Notes: a model not told the origin generated them from the sequence alone. DNA of 64,000 nt from Polytrichum commune (GCA_950295325.1 OX485806.1:57591169-57655168), one strand, 5' to 3'. Numbered from the stretch's first letter, positions 10,205 through 21,076 are shown. Translations and numbers: made by a program.

Positions 10205-11728
10205 AGCGTTCCGAAAGGCTTAGTTGTGGCTTTTTGATGGTTATGTAGTTATTAAGCTTAGTTTCGGAGTGGAAAGGTACTGACTTGAGAGATCCATCCA
10301 TTCTATGCTTACTTTGAGGTGTTTTGAGTTCCAAAAGGCTTAGTTGTGGCTTTTTGATGGTTATGTAGTTATTAAGCTTAGTTTTGGAGTGGAAAGGTGC
10401 TGACTTGAGAGATCCATCCATTCTATGTTTACTTTGAGGTGTTTTGAGTTCCAAAAGGCTTAGTTGTGGCTTTTTGATGGTTATGTAGTTATTAAGCTTA
10501 GTTTTGGAGTGGAAAGGTGCTGACTTGAGAGATCCATCCATTCTATGCTTACTTTGAGGTGTTTTGAGTTCCAAAAGGCTTAGGTGTGGTTTTTTGATGG
10601 TTATGTAGTTATTAAGCTTAGTTTTGGAGTGGAAAGGTGCTGACTTGAGAGATCCATCCATTCTATGCTTACTTTGAGGTGTTTTGAGTTCCAAAAGGCT
10701 TAGGTGTGGTTTTTTGATGGTTATGTAGTTATTAAGCTTAGTTTTGGAGTGGAAAGGTGCTGACTTGAGAGATCCATCCATTCTATGCTTACTTTGAGGT
10801 GTTTTGAGTTCCAAAAGACTTAAGTATGGCTTTTTGATGGTTATGTAGTTATTAAGCTTAGTTTTGGAGTGGAAAGGTGCTGACTTGAGAGATCCATCCA
10901 TTCAAAACCAACTTTGAGGTGTTTTGAGTTCCAAAAGGCTTAGTTGTGGCTTTTTGATGGTTATATAGTTATTAAGCTTAGTTTTGGAGTGGAAAGGTGC
11001 TGACTTGAGAGATCCATCCATTCTATGCTTACTTTGAGGTGTTTTGAGTTCCAAAAGGCTTAGGTGTGGCTTTTTGATGGTTATGTAGTTATTAAGCTTA
11101 GTTTTGAAGTGGAAAGGTGCTGACTTGAGAGATCCATCCATTCTATGCTTATTTTGAGGTGTTTTGAGTTCCAAAAGACTTAAGTATGGCTTTTTGATGG
11201 TTATGTAGTTATTAAGCTTAGTTTTGGAGTGGAAAGGTGCTGACTTGAGAGATCCATCCATTCAAAACCAACTTTGAGGTGTTTTGAGTTCCAAAAGGCT
11301 TAGTTGTGGCTTTTTGATGGTTATATAGTTATTAAGCTTAGTTTTGGAGTGGAAAGGTGCTGACTTGAGAGATCCATCCATTCTATGCTTACTTTGAGGT
11401 GTTTTGAGTTCCAAAAGGCTTAGGTGTGGCTTTTTGATGGTTATGTAGTTATTAAGCTTAGTTTTGGAGTGGAAAGGTGCTGACTTGAGAGATCCATCCA
11501 TTCTATGCTTATTTTGAGGTGTTTTGAGTTCCAAAAGGCTTAGTTGTGGCTTTTTGATGGTTATATAGTTATTAAGCTTAGTTTTGGAGTGGAAAGGTGC
11601 TGACTTGAGAGATCCATCCATTCAAAACTAACTTTGAGGTGTTTTGAGTTCCAAAAGGCTTAGTTGTGGCTTTTTTGATGGTTATATAGTTATTTGGCTT
11701 AGCTTTGGAGTGGAAAGGTGTTGACTTG
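10205..11728 (+). repeat. 120-bp minisatellite in the copia leader, about 12.7 copies
   Basis: Each 120-bp unit runs from near AGTTCCAAAAGGCTTAG through GATCCATCCATTC. Units are very similar. A variant block TTCAAAACCAACTTTGAG recurs near 10903, 11263 and 11623, exactly 360 bp apart, and AGACTTAAGTATGG at 10817 and 11177 is also 360 apart, so the distal part has a three-unit higher-order repeat. Because 120 is a multiple of three, the complementary strand shows long 40-residue-periodic ORFs. I treat these as a by-product. Confidence 0.95.
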
Positions 11729-11844
11729 AGTGTGTGAGAACCTTGAATTAATTCCAAAGTTTAAAATCATTTTCTAAACTTCCTTGAGGGTTTCTAAGCC
11801 CTTGTACTACATTGAGTGAGTGGGAGCTTGCATTCGGTTTGAAA

Positions 11845-14800
11845 ATGGCTTCTAGGGAAAACGATGGACTTATATCGGTTGACAAGTTCGGTGGCGAGAA
11901 CTTCAACCTCTATAAGTTCAAATTGGAGATGGCCATGTCCACCAAAGATCTTTGGGAGATCGTGGATGGTTCGGAGTTGCCACCGCCTTCTACGGCGAGC
12001 GACGAAGTCAAGAAGGCGTACGAGCGACGATGCAAGAAAGCCTTCGCCATCATTGCCATGAGTTTGGTGGACAAGGAGTTGGCGCACATCAAAGGATGCA
12101 AGGGACCCGCGGAAGCGTGGAAGACCTTGTGCAACATCCACGAAACCAAAAGCTTGTCCAACATCTTGTTCATAAGGCGCAAGTTCTTCACCATCAAGAT
12201 GGACGAGGGCGACGACATCCTCACGCACATCAACAAGGTAAAATCTCTTGCGGACCAACTCACGTGCTTGGAGGTGCCTATGAAGGACGAGGACGTGGTC
12301 ATGACCTTGCTCGATAGCCTACCACCCTCGTTCGAGCATTTGATCACCGCATTGGAGACGCGCCCCATTTCGGAGCTCAAGTTGGACTTCATCACCGCAC
12401 GTCTCATGCACGAGGTGTCCAAGAGGAAGGAAAAAGAGCCTCAAGGCGACGATGCGGCCATGTTGTCCCGCCAACATCGAGCGTTCGACAACAACGAGAG
12501 GCGCGGCGACGGCCCGAGGTGCTACAATTGTGGTAAGTTGGGCCACATTGCTCGTAATTGTCGAATGAAACGCAAGGTGAACGCAAACATGGCAAGGTCG
12601 AGTGATGATTTTGCATTTGTAGCGAGAAATGGGGCGTCTAAAACGTCCGCCACTAGATGGATCGTGGATTCGGGGGCCTCGCAACACATGACACCACATA
12701 AGCATTTTTTCGACACTTACGAACCCGCCACGGGTCGCAAAGTGTTTATGGGTGATAACGGCATGGTAGATGCCGTAGGCAAAGGCTCCATACTAGTGGA
12801 AACACGCGTGAAAGGCCGTGTGCGGAGCATTAGAATGCACGACGTGCTTCATGTGCCGAAAATGCATTCCAACTTGCTTTCGGTGAGCAAGCTCATTTCG
12901 AGGGGTTTGAAAGTGCATTTCAACTCGTTGGGATGCGTGGTGAGGGCGAGCAACGGCGAGATGTTGGCCGTGGCGTCGTTGGAGTCCAATTTGTACCAAT
13001 TGGACACCAACGTGTTGAATGGGGCCGAAACGAGTTCTTTGGCGCATTCGGAGGCCAACTCGCATCCTTTGGAGCTTTGGCACAAGAGGTTGGGGCATCT
13101 CAACGCCAATAGCGTGAAAATGCTCCAAAGCATGGTGAGCGGGATGGACGTGGGAGCGGCGCAAGGCGACGTGCATTCCTTCGCGTGCGAAGGATGTGTG
13201 GAGGGCAAACAAGCGAGGCGACCATTCCCCACGGACGGAGGCACCCGCGCCACCAAGATCTTGGAGCTCGTGCATTCCGACGTATGCGGGCCGATGAAAA
13301 CGGCGTCCATTGGAGGCGCAAGGTATTTTCTCACCTTCATTGATGATTTCTCACGCAAGATTTGGGTGTACGTGCTCAAGTCAAAGAAGGAGGTGTTGGC
13401 AAGGTTCAAAGAATGGAAAACCTTGGTGGAGAGGCAATCGGAGCACGTAGTGAAGGTTCTTAGGTCGGATAACGGGGGGAAATACATTTCAAAGGCATTT
13501 GATGATTTCTTGACCAAACATGGCATTGCACGGCAAACCTCCTCACCTTACACGCCGCAACAAAACGGCGTGGCGGAGCGAGCCAACCGGACCATTGTGG
13601 AGATGGCACGGTCCATGATTCATGCCCAACGCCTCGGCCACGAATTTTGGGCGGAGGCGGTGTGCAATGCGGCGTACGTACGCAACCGGTGTCCGACCAA
13701 GGCGGTTGAAGGAATGACACCCGAGGAGGCGTGGAGCGGGAGGATGCCGCACGTGTCGCACATGCGGGTGTTCGGATGTGTGGCTTACGCGAAGGTGCCG
13801 GATCAAAGGCGAACGAAGTTGGATGCGAAGGGCGTCCAGTGTTTGTTCCTCGGATATTGCGAAGGCACCAAGGCGTATCGGCTCATGTGCTTGGAGACGA
13901 AGAAAATCATCAAGAGTCCGGACGTGGTGTTTTTCGAAGACAAAACGCATTTGGAGGATTGTCCAAGTGGGAGAGTTGATGAAGTACCGACGGTGAAGGT
14001 GGACATATCTCCCAAATCGGAAGCGGAGGAGTTGGAGGCGAGCGGCGACGTTTCAGAGCCGGACGAGGAGGAGCCGAACATTGAGGACGAGTCGGAGGCC
14101 GAAATACCGGCCGCGAAATCCACTCGTAGCGCGGAGGCATCGAAACTTAACGCCGGTAAGAAAACCGCAACCAAACCACCTCCACCACCGCAAGATGGCA
14201 ATGAGACCATAGGCAATTCTAGGTATCCGGATAGGCCACGCAAACCTCTTGGGGAATGGTGGAAGAACCACATTCCGCAACCCGAAGACGATGAGCACGC
14301 AAACATAGCAATGGTTGGGGAACCTAGAAACTTGAGAGAAGCATTTGAATCGAGTGATGCGAGCGAGTGGGAGTCGGCTATGCAAGAGGAGTACGAATCT
14401 CTCATAGCCAACGCCACGTGGGAGTTGGTTCCATTGCCGAAGGGCCGCAAGGCCGTGAAATGCAAGTGGGTGTTTCGCACGAAGAAGGATGCCAACGGTA
14501 TGGTAGTTCGGTTTAAAGCGAGGTTGGTGGCCAAGGGGTGCTCGCAAGTGGAAGGTGTGGATTTCGGCGAGACTTTCGCACCCGTGGCCAAATTCAACAC
14601 CATTAGGGTCATCCTCGCAATGGCGGCGGCCATGGGCTTGGAGATACATCAAATGGACGTCAAGACCGCATTCTTGAACGGCGAATTGCACGTGGTCATC
14701 TACATGGAGCAACCGGAGGGGTTTGTGCAAAAAGGCCGAGAGCACCTCGTATGCAAGTTGGGGAAATCGCTCTACGGATTAAAGCAATCCGGACGAGCGT

Positions 14801-15909
14801 GGTACGAGTGCATTCACATATTCTTTGTGAACAAAGGCTTTACGAGGAGCCATGCGGACCACTCGTTGTACGTGTTACAAACTTGCCACTACATTGTGAT
14901 TGTAATCATATATGTAGACGACCTCATCATCTTGGCAAGCAACGTGGACGTGATCAACGAGTTGAAATCTAGCCTCGAGAAGGAGTTCGAGATGAGCGAC
15001 CTCGGCGAGTTGCATTTCTTCCTCGGAGTCCATTTCGAGCGAGATAGGAGGACGCGCACCATCACCATGCATCAACGAAGCTACATCGAAACCATTTTGG
15101 AGCGATTCGGCATGAGTGATTGCAAGCCCATCTCAACCCCGCTCGACACCAAGACCTCATTGGCAAAGCTTTCGGAGGAGGAATACGAGAAGCATTCACA
15201 CGAAATGAAGGACATTCCGTACCAAAGGGCGGTGGGGTCGTTGATGTACGCAATGGTGGCCACAAGACCGGACCTCGCATTCGCGGTAAGCGTGGTAAGT
15301 CGGTTTATGTCGCAACCGGGTCCGATGCATTGGATGGCCGTGAAACGAATTATGCGATACTTGAAAGGCACCATTGATATGAGGTTGCGCATCGGAGGAC
15401 AACACATAAACCTTAAAGGTTATTCGGATGCGGATTGGGCCGGCGATGTGGAAAACCGAAGGTCTACCTCCGGATACGTTTTCTTTGTTGGAGACGGGGC
15501 CGTGACGTGGAATAGCAAACGACAACTAACGGTGGCTCAATCCACAATGGAGGCGGAGTACATGGCCATGAACCGATGCACGAGGGAGGCCATTTGGCTA
15601 AGGCAACTAATTGAGGATGTAGGTTGTGCACAAGAGGAGGCGACAACCATGATGTGCGACAACCAAGGTTCTATGGCATTAGCTAAGAACCCAACCAACC
15701 ATGATAGGTCAAAACATATAGATGTGCAACATCATTTTATTAGAGAGAAAATTGAAAACAATGTTGTAGAGCTAGAATATTGTCCAACGCAATATATGGT
15801 AGCGGATATTCTTACAAAGGCTTTAGCGAGGGATAGGCATGAGATGTTAAGTGAAATAATGGGGTTGGAGTACAATGCCACCTCGCAAAGTGGGAGTATT
15901 GGAAGGTAG
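11845..15909 (+). CDS. Gag-pol polyprotein of the copia element
   Basis: One intact frame of 1354 aa from ATG 11845; the earlier in-frame TTG at 11812 is not a likely start. Order: UBN2-type Gag at the N-terminus, CCHC knuckle CYNCGKLGHIARNC near 230, protease WIVDSGASQHMT near 270, integrase zinc finger and catalytic core with HSDVCGP and SDNGG, reverse transcriptase with IYVDDLII near 1030, and RNase H with AEYMAM. Protease before integrase before RT is the copia order. It lets the element form particles, copy its RNA and integrate. No stop or frameshift is seen and all main motifs are present, so the protein looks functional even though the 5' LTR lacks its promoter. Confidence 0.95.
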   Translation: MASRENDGLISVDKFGGENFNLYKFKLEMAMSTKDLWEIVDGSELPPPSTASDEVKKAYERRCKKAFAIIAMSLVDKELAHIKGCKGPAEAWKTLCNIHETKSLSNILFIRRKFFTIKMDEGDDILTHINKVKSLADQLTCLEVPMKDEDVVMTLLDSLPPSFEHLITALETRPISELKLDFITARLMHEVSKRKEKEPQGDDAAMLSRQHRAFDNNERRGDGPRCYNCGKLGHIARNCRMKRKVNANMARSSDDFAFVARNGASKTSATRWIVDSGASQHMTPHKHFFDTYEPATGRKVFMGDNGMVDAVGKGSILVETRVKGRVRSIRMHDVLHVPKMHSNLLSVSKLISRGLKVHFNSLGCVVRASNGEMLAVASLESNLYQLDTNVLNGAETSSLAHSEANSHPLELWHKRLGHLNANSVKMLQSMVSGMDVGAAQGDVHSFACEGCVEGKQARRPFPTDGGTRATKILELVHSDVCGPMKTASIGGARYFLTFIDDFSRKIWVYVLKSKKEVLARFKEWKTLVERQSEHVVKVLRSDNGGKYISKAFDDFLTKHGIARQTSSPYTPQQNGVAERANRTIVEMARSMIHAQRLGHEFWAEAVCNAAYVRNRCPTKAVEGMTPEEAWSGRMPHVSHMRVFGCVAYAKVPDQRRTKLDAKGVQCLFLGYCEGTKAYRLMCLETKKIIKSPDVVFFEDKTHLEDCPSGRVDEVPTVKVDISPKSEAEELEASGDVSEPDEEEPNIEDESEAEIPAAKSTRSAEASKLNAGKKTATKPPPPPQDGNETIGNSRYPDRPRKPLGEWWKNHIPQPEDDEHANIAMVGEPRNLREAFESSDASEWESAMQEEYESLIANATWELVPLPKGRKAVKCKWVFRTKKDANGMVVRFKARLVAKGCSQVEGVDFGETFAPVAKFNTIRVILAMAAAMGLEIHQMDVKTAFLNGELHVVIYMEQPEGFVQKGREHLVCKLGKSLYGLKQSGRAWYECIHIFFVNKGFTRSHADHSLYVLQTCHYIVIVIIYVDDLIILASNVDVINELKSSLEKEFEMSDLGELHFFLGVHFERDRRTRTITMHQRSYIETILERFGMSDCKPISTPLDTKTSLAKLSEEEYEKHSHEMKDIPYQRAVGSLMYAMVATRPDLAFAVSVVSRFMSQPGPMHWMAVKRIMRYLKGTIDMRLRIGGQHINLKGYSDADWAGDVENRRSTSGYVFFVGDGAVTWNSKRQLTVAQSTMEAEYMAMNRCTREAIWLRQLIEDVGCAQEEATTMMCDNQGSMALAKNPTNHDRSKHIDVQHHFIREKIENNVVELEYCPTQYMVADILTKALARDRHEMLSEIMGLEYNATSQSGSIGR
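15889..15909 (+). other. Polypurine tract of the copia element, overlapping the stop
   Basis: GTGGGAGTATTGGAAGGTAG lies immediately before the 3' LTR and includes the polyprotein stop codon, so coding sequence runs right up to the LTR. Confidence 0.55.
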
Positions 15910-16088
15910 TGTTAGGTTGCATCGGTGACATTGTCCCATATGGGTTGTCACGGCTGGTCCTAACCTACACATATAAATAAATGCATAAGGGGAGGAGCTA
16001 ATCACTCTCTCCATTATATGCAATCCTTGTGTGTTGTGTTCTACCTTTCTACGCTGATGTCTTTGCTTTCTCCTCTCATTTCCCAATA
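15910..16088 (+). repeat. 3' LTR of the copia element (179 bp)
   Basis: Starts TGTTAGG and ends CCCAATA, with TA rather than the usual CA; the 5' remnant ends the same way next to the primer site. A TATAAATA box lies at 15972-15979, so this LTR still has a promoter. Confidence 0.85.
15972..15979 (+). promoter_or_regulatory. TATA box in the copia 3' LTR
   Basis: TATAAATA about 60 bp into the LTR. It is absent from the truncated 5' LTR. Confidence 0.6.
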
Positions 16089-16690
16089 AAAATTATGAGT
16101 GTTTTAATGAAGGTGTTCTAGCTACCTCTCAAACTACAAGTACTGACTTTGCATGCGCATAACTAAAAGAGAAATAATCCAATTTCTTTGATATTTGAAT
16201 ATGTTATAGTTCTTGTTGTTAGATTTCTAGAAAATATAAGTTTGTCACAATCAGATTTAAGGAGAAAAAGTTATGGATGTTTGAATGAAGGTATCCCAGC
16301 TGCCTCCTAAAATATAAGAGCTGACTTTGTAAGCTCATACCTGCAAGAGGAATCATGCAGTTGTTTTGATATTTGGGGCACTTGTAGATCTGATTTTAAG
16401 GTTTCTAGAAAGTCTAAACTTGCTGGAATCTAAGTTAATAAGCAAAAGTTATGGATGTTTGAATGAAGGTATCCCAGCTGCCTCTAGAATCCTAAGAGCT
16501 GACTTTGTAGGCTTATATCTTTAAGAAGGTACATGCAGTTGCTTTGATAATTGGATGAGTGATAGTTCTTGTTGTTAGCTTTCCAGATTACTAATAATTG
16601 TTCCAATTGAAGCTTTTGGACAAAAGTTATGGCCGTTTAAGCGAAGGGGTGTCTGCTGCCTTACAAGAAGAGGTTTGTCCATCCAAAGGT
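16089..16690 (+). repeat. 178-bp tandem repeat, about 3.4 copies
   Basis: Units begin with AGTTATGGATGTTTGAATG or close variants near 16092, 16269, 16447 and 16625, a period of 177-178 bp. Each carries AGCTGCCTC and GAGCTGACTTTG. Divergence between units is moderate. The array starts exactly at the copia 3' LTR edge. Confidence 0.85.
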
Positions 16691-17841
16691 GGCGGGTACG
16701 AGTTGGTGTTGTGGGCGGCCGAGCGATGGAGTAGGGGTTCCGCACCAACCATCGCCAAGCCAAGATGGGAGTCAATCGGTAAGCATTTTAACCTTACACC
16801 CTTCAATTTAGGAATGGAGGGAGCGCGGCAAAGGTATATTCTCACCCCAACCCAACTATCCATATAAGGCTAGGGGGGGCATCACCCACCTAGCCACCGA
16901 GGGGAAGTCCAACTCCCATGTGTGCGGAGCCTCTCGGTTAAATGTTGTGGTAGTAGCTTTCTATTCATAGCTCGTTCGTGTGTGGTGAAGCCGGATTAAT
17001 CACCGGCATGATCACTATGTATGTTTGTAGGTGGTAAGGTGGGAGTAATGACCTACGAAACCACCATCATGTTGTTGGCCCCAAGGGTTGGAGGTGATGG
17101 CCCCAACCCTTGAAGATTGTGCAACAGGTTGAACACACAGGTTGCCTTATTTCCCAGTCCCATCAAGTTGAATTTTTGTGGTCAAACCGTGTTAAACTAA
17201 TTAATAACCAACACAATTTGTACGACCCCCGTGGACAAAAAACCAACCGGAAACTTAACTCGGAGGATTGAGACTACCCCTCCGACGGCAAAGATCGGAG
17301 GGTGTAAGTATCAATCAACCTTCAAGAGATCCGCACAGGGCCTTGAAGGGTTCGGGTTAGGGCGTGCACCAAACATGTAGGTGGTGATGCCATAATTTAT
17401 GAACTTAGTAATATAGGCTTTGTTCAATTAACCATAAACTAATAATGAAGGTTGAGAGGGTGGGACTTAATTAAGGTCCCCCCGTTTAGATAATTTAATA
17501 TAAAAATAAATAAAGAATTAGAGGTGGCCCAAGGTAAAAGGTAAGGTTATTTCATCCAGTAGGGTTAGGTTGCCTTGATCCCAAGGCTGGTGCGTCTGCG
17601 CGTAGACTAGGATAGAGTAGACATTAGGTTAGAAAACTTGATAATTATCCTAGGCACTTAATATATAGGCACAACCTATCGGAAGGATACGACGCGATTA
17701 CCAAATCCCTCCACTAACACCACACACCCATTAAATATCGTAACAACCGGGTTCGGCTTGGGCACCTGCTAAGGCAGGCCACCCTCACCGAAGGGATTGT
17801 GCGGTACTTTTAGGCTCCCTCGGAGGGGGGTGCCCAAAAGC
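16691..17841. other. Unassigned stretch without a convincing gene
   Basis: Open frames are short; the longest runs to 16867 and contains a tryptophan-rich segment vaguely like a Myb/SANT helix, too weak to call. There are inverted repeats, for example AAGGGTTGG near 17083 against CCAACCCTT near 17112. The stretch leads directly into the 138-bp satellite. Confidence 0.4.
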
Positions 17842-18119
17842 ACCACACGGATCCGAGAGGGTCCTACCCAAGCCATACATAATTAAGCCAAAACCGAAAA
17901 CATATGAAATATACACTTAATCATATATGCCTTAAAACATTTCTATCAAAATCAGGCCCTTCATAGTCCCACAGGATGACCCTCTCGGATCCGAGAGGGT
18001 CCTACCCAAGCCCATACATAACTAGGTCGAGACCGAAAACATATGAAATATACACTTCATCATATATGCGTTAAAACATTTCTATCAAAATTTGGCCCTT
18101 CATAGTCCCACTCGATGAC

Positions 18120-19353
18120 TGTTAATGGATTTTCGCACTCCTTCCTTGTTCCATTAACTAGTTCGCCGATAGTCACGTCCAAGCCTTGCATAAACACCTC
18201 CCAAGCTAGTTCCTCATCCCTAGACATCTCCTTTGACGCACAATCCCCTACAACTTCCGTTTAACGCTTGAAAACATGCCCTGGACATTACCTACCAGCT
18301 CACGTTTTTGGCCCGATCAGCCAACTTACAAAGGTCGTTTCCACAATATAAGCTTGGATTTGCCATCTCTAACCTCCTACCAACCTACAGTATTGTTTTC
18401 GGGCCATTCTGACCACTTTCATATTTTCGACCAGCTCACGTTTTTAGTCAGATCCGGCAACTTCTGGAGATGGTTTTCACAAACCAAGTCCGGATCTGAC
18501 CTCTTTAACCTTCTACCGACTTATGGTACATTTTTTAGGTCATTCTAACTACTTGCTCTGGACGTCCTCCCATAAGCGTCACGTCCGTGCATACCCACCT
18601 TTTCTACTTTCGAATGCATTCCTTGGTACTACATCACAAGTTGTCCGACGCACATTTTCGATAACACATTCAATCCCTTCGTCTTGTCAACACTAAGACT
18701 ATGTTAGCTTCCAAGACAGGTAGAACACCAACAATGAATCTACTCTTCAAATCCCTCCTTCAACACTTTATTGTTTGTTTTTCCAGGACTGTGGTTCTGT
18801 TCGAATTGCAATACACTTCCAGATTGCCACCCGTCCAGATCTAAAAACTCACAAACATACATATCTTCTCTAAGGGTCTAAGTCCTGTCCGCATATGTGT
18901 ACTAAGAGAGCCAAAAGGCTCTAGGACCATCCTTATATACTTCAAAACAACTACCACTAGGTGGATCAACTTGGTAGGTTGCCATCTTGTCAAAACACTG
19001 CAACTAGTTGTTCTGACGTTTTCCCACCCTCTGTCCAGTTCATGACAAGCTGGCACACTGGGGTCATAAAATACAATCAACTAGTAAAAGACTCCCAATG
19101 CCATTTTAATAACTTTGGACCTACAAGTCATTTTCTGATTACCTAAGTTACGAACCCCAAACACTTACTACTACTGAATAAACCATTCAGTAGTAAAATA
19201 CTAAAAACCAACTAGTGGACGTTCTAACAATTTTGCATCAAGGGCAAATTTGACGTCAACTAGTAAACTAGCATTTTTTGCCTTTTTGACAATTTATGAC
19301 CAACTAGTCAATTTTTGACAACTTAAAACACAGTGCTAAATTCTACCTTAACA
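18120..19353 (-). mobile_element. Solo LTR of the G3 family inserted in the satellite
   Basis: TGTTAATGG...CCTTAACA, 1234 bp, near-identical to the G3 5' LTR at 60860-62094. Flanks are ATGAC (18115-18119) and ATGAT (19354-19358), a 5-bp target duplication with one difference. Neither edge has a polypurine tract or primer site, so it is a solo LTR made by LTR-LTR recombination. It contains an imperfect internal duplication of about 130 bp (from 18294 and from 18433) and a minus-strand TATA box at 18932-18939. Confidence 0.9.
18932..18939 (-). promoter_or_regulatory. TATA box of the solo LTR
   Basis: TATATAAG on the minus strand, conserved in the partner LTR at 61671-61678. Confidence 0.55.
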
Positions 19354-19986
19354 ATGATCCAAGAGGGTCCTACCCAACCCATACACAACTAGGCCGAAAT
19401 AGAAAACACAAGACATTTATACTTATACATACATGCATCAAGATATGTAAATCAAAATTTGGCCCCTCAAAGCACTAATCGATGACCCTTTCGGATCCGA
19501 GAGGGTCCTACCCCCAGCTCATAAACAAAAGGCCAAAATAAAAAACATATGAAATATATACACAAACATACATGCCTTAAAACATTTCAATAAAAATCTG
19601 GCCTTTCAAAGTACTACTCGATGACCCTCTCGGATCCGAGAGGGTCCTACCCTAGCCCACACACAACTAGGCCGAAACAGAAAACACAAAATATATACTT
19701 TTACATACATGCCTCAAAATATTTGAATCAAAATCTGGCCCTTCATAGACCCACTGGATTACCCTCTCGGATCCGAGAGGGTCCTACCCAAGCCATACAT
19801 AACTAGGCCGAAACCGAAAACATATGAAATATACACTTAATCATATATGCCTTAAAACATTTCTATCAAAATCTAGCCCTTCATAGTCCCGCTCGATGAC
19901 CCTCTCGGATCCGAGAGGGTCCTACGCAGCCCATACACAACTAGGCCGAAACAGAAAACACAAGACATTTATACACAAGACACAAG

Positions 19987-20859
19987 AAGCTCTGGCATAT
20001 TGCTCGAGTTCCTTACAATTCCTCCAAAGCATGTTGGGCCATGCATGCTGTCACAAATAAGAAATGCACTACCAAAATCGTCTCCAACTCCAAGAGCACC
20101 CCTGCACCGGCATACATTGGAGTTTGGAACTATTACAAATTCACAACACCTAAGGTCGAGAAGTTTTTTTTTTGCCCAGACGACATTGAACGTTGTGTCA
20201 AAGGATCCCGTCGCAAGTGGGTCGACAAATTCTCTACAGACCAAGAACGACCTCCAATCCCGCTTGTGTGGCCTATCAAAATTGGTACCAACCTCACTCG
20301 TCCGGAGATCCTTAACCTTGAGAACGTCGGCTTTCAGCTCCCTCAAAAAGAGCGCATCACGCCCACTCGCCTCTTCAACACATCGGCTCCTCCACTCGAC
20401 CTCTCTGGAGTGGACGTTCCAGCCAACCCAGACTCGTATCATTCTTCCAGGCAGTCCAAGACTACGAGACGGTCTGCAACCGCACCATCAACAAAACAAA
20501 TGCAAATGGTTGCATCTGCACGAGCTATGGATGGGACCATTTTGAAGGTGACCATGATTCCACGCCCTAGAGTTGGTTGCGTTATCATATTGCAGTCCAA
20601 ACCTGCACCTATTCAATCAATTTACCAACTTACAGTCAGTTCCCTCCCGGAGTGTAATTGCCCGGCCTTGAAGGATATGATATCAAAGTTTGGCCATAAA
20701 CGAAATTCGTTCCTGCATTGTAAGCACCTCTACTTCATATTTGTCAAGGTCTTTAATGTAGACCCCGAAGTTGACTTGTTCATTCACGCCCCTACCTTTA
20801 GCTTCAATGAGGTTAAATTCATCCTCGAAGGGGGCCTCTTGACACAATCTACTTCCTAG
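19987..20859 (+). pseudogene. SWIM-finger transposase-like C-terminal fragment, unit copy 1
   Basis: 291 codons open without a stop, but lacking the upstream catalytic part. The C-terminal half has C-N-C ... C-K-H, a CxCxnCxH SWIM zinc finger, as found at the C-terminus of Mutator-like transposases. It is paralogous to 23384-24241: both have a W-H-I start segment, F-C-P-D-D-I-E-R-C-V-K-G, K-I-G-T-N-L-T-R and the same last residues GGLLTQSTS. The 5' end is cut at the satellite edge, so no proper start exists; the ATG at 20041 is internal. Probably a DNA-binding fragment of a dead transposase. Confidence 0.65.
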
Positions 20860-21076
20860 AATTACTCTCATCCTAGCACTACATTTTGTCCTAATGGATG
20901 TGGTCAGTTCTGGATTGAATGTGAACTCATAATTGATTGCTATAATAAATATAATCTCATGGATTATTTTTATTCGCTTCAAAATTTTGTATTACAATAT
21001 TCAAATGTGCCATGTGTCTCTCTCCCGGTTGAACATTTCATGTTCAATTTGAAGGTGCTACCTATGTTTATCAAAT

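Larger units (their letters stand above)
9884..16088 (+). mobile_element. Ty1/copia LTR retrotransposon
   Basis: Order on the plus strand: 69-bp 5' LTR remnant, half-tRNA primer site, 1.9-kb leader with a minisatellite, intact gag-pol, polypurine tract, 179-bp 3' LTR. The 69 bp at 9884-9952 match 16020-16088, the end of the 3' LTR. The 5' LTR therefore lacks its first ~110 bp including the promoter. No target duplication can be read because the left end is missing. The coding part is visibly more GC-rich than the surroundings. Confidence 0.9.
17842..19975 (+). repeat. 138-bp satellite with a 20-bp palindrome, split by a solo LTR
   Basis: The core CCCTCTCGGATCCGAGAGGG is a perfect palindrome followed by TCCTACCC. 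The ATCCGAG (or variant ATCCAAG) core recurs at 17851, 17989, 19357, 19495, 19633, 19771 and 19909, every step exactly 138 bp apart from the inserted LTR at 18120-19353. The intervening sequence is AT-rich with CATACATAACTAGGCCGAAA. The array stops where the transposase fragment starts. Confidence 0.93.

Noticed and set aside
10203-11621. Three minus-strand ORFs (232, 119 and 119 codons) with a 40-residue repeat
   Set aside because: They are the complementary reading of the 120-bp minisatellite, whose length is a multiple of three. They lie antisense inside the copia leader with no promoter or unique sequence.
11794-15646. Numerous ORFs overlapping the copia polyprotein in other frames
   Set aside because: They are shadows of a GC-rich coding frame. 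Only the plus-strand frame has retrotransposon domains.
18276-18548. 90-codon ORF conserved in both G3-family LTRs (also 61015-61287)
   Set aside because: It is on the strand opposite to LTR transcription. Its apparent conservation follows from LTR identity and from the internal ~130-bp duplication.
17842-19975. Regularly spaced palindromes resembling a CRISPR array
   Set aside because: The 138-bp units are repeats throughout, not unique spacers between short repeats. No cas gene is present and the context is plant nuclear DNA.
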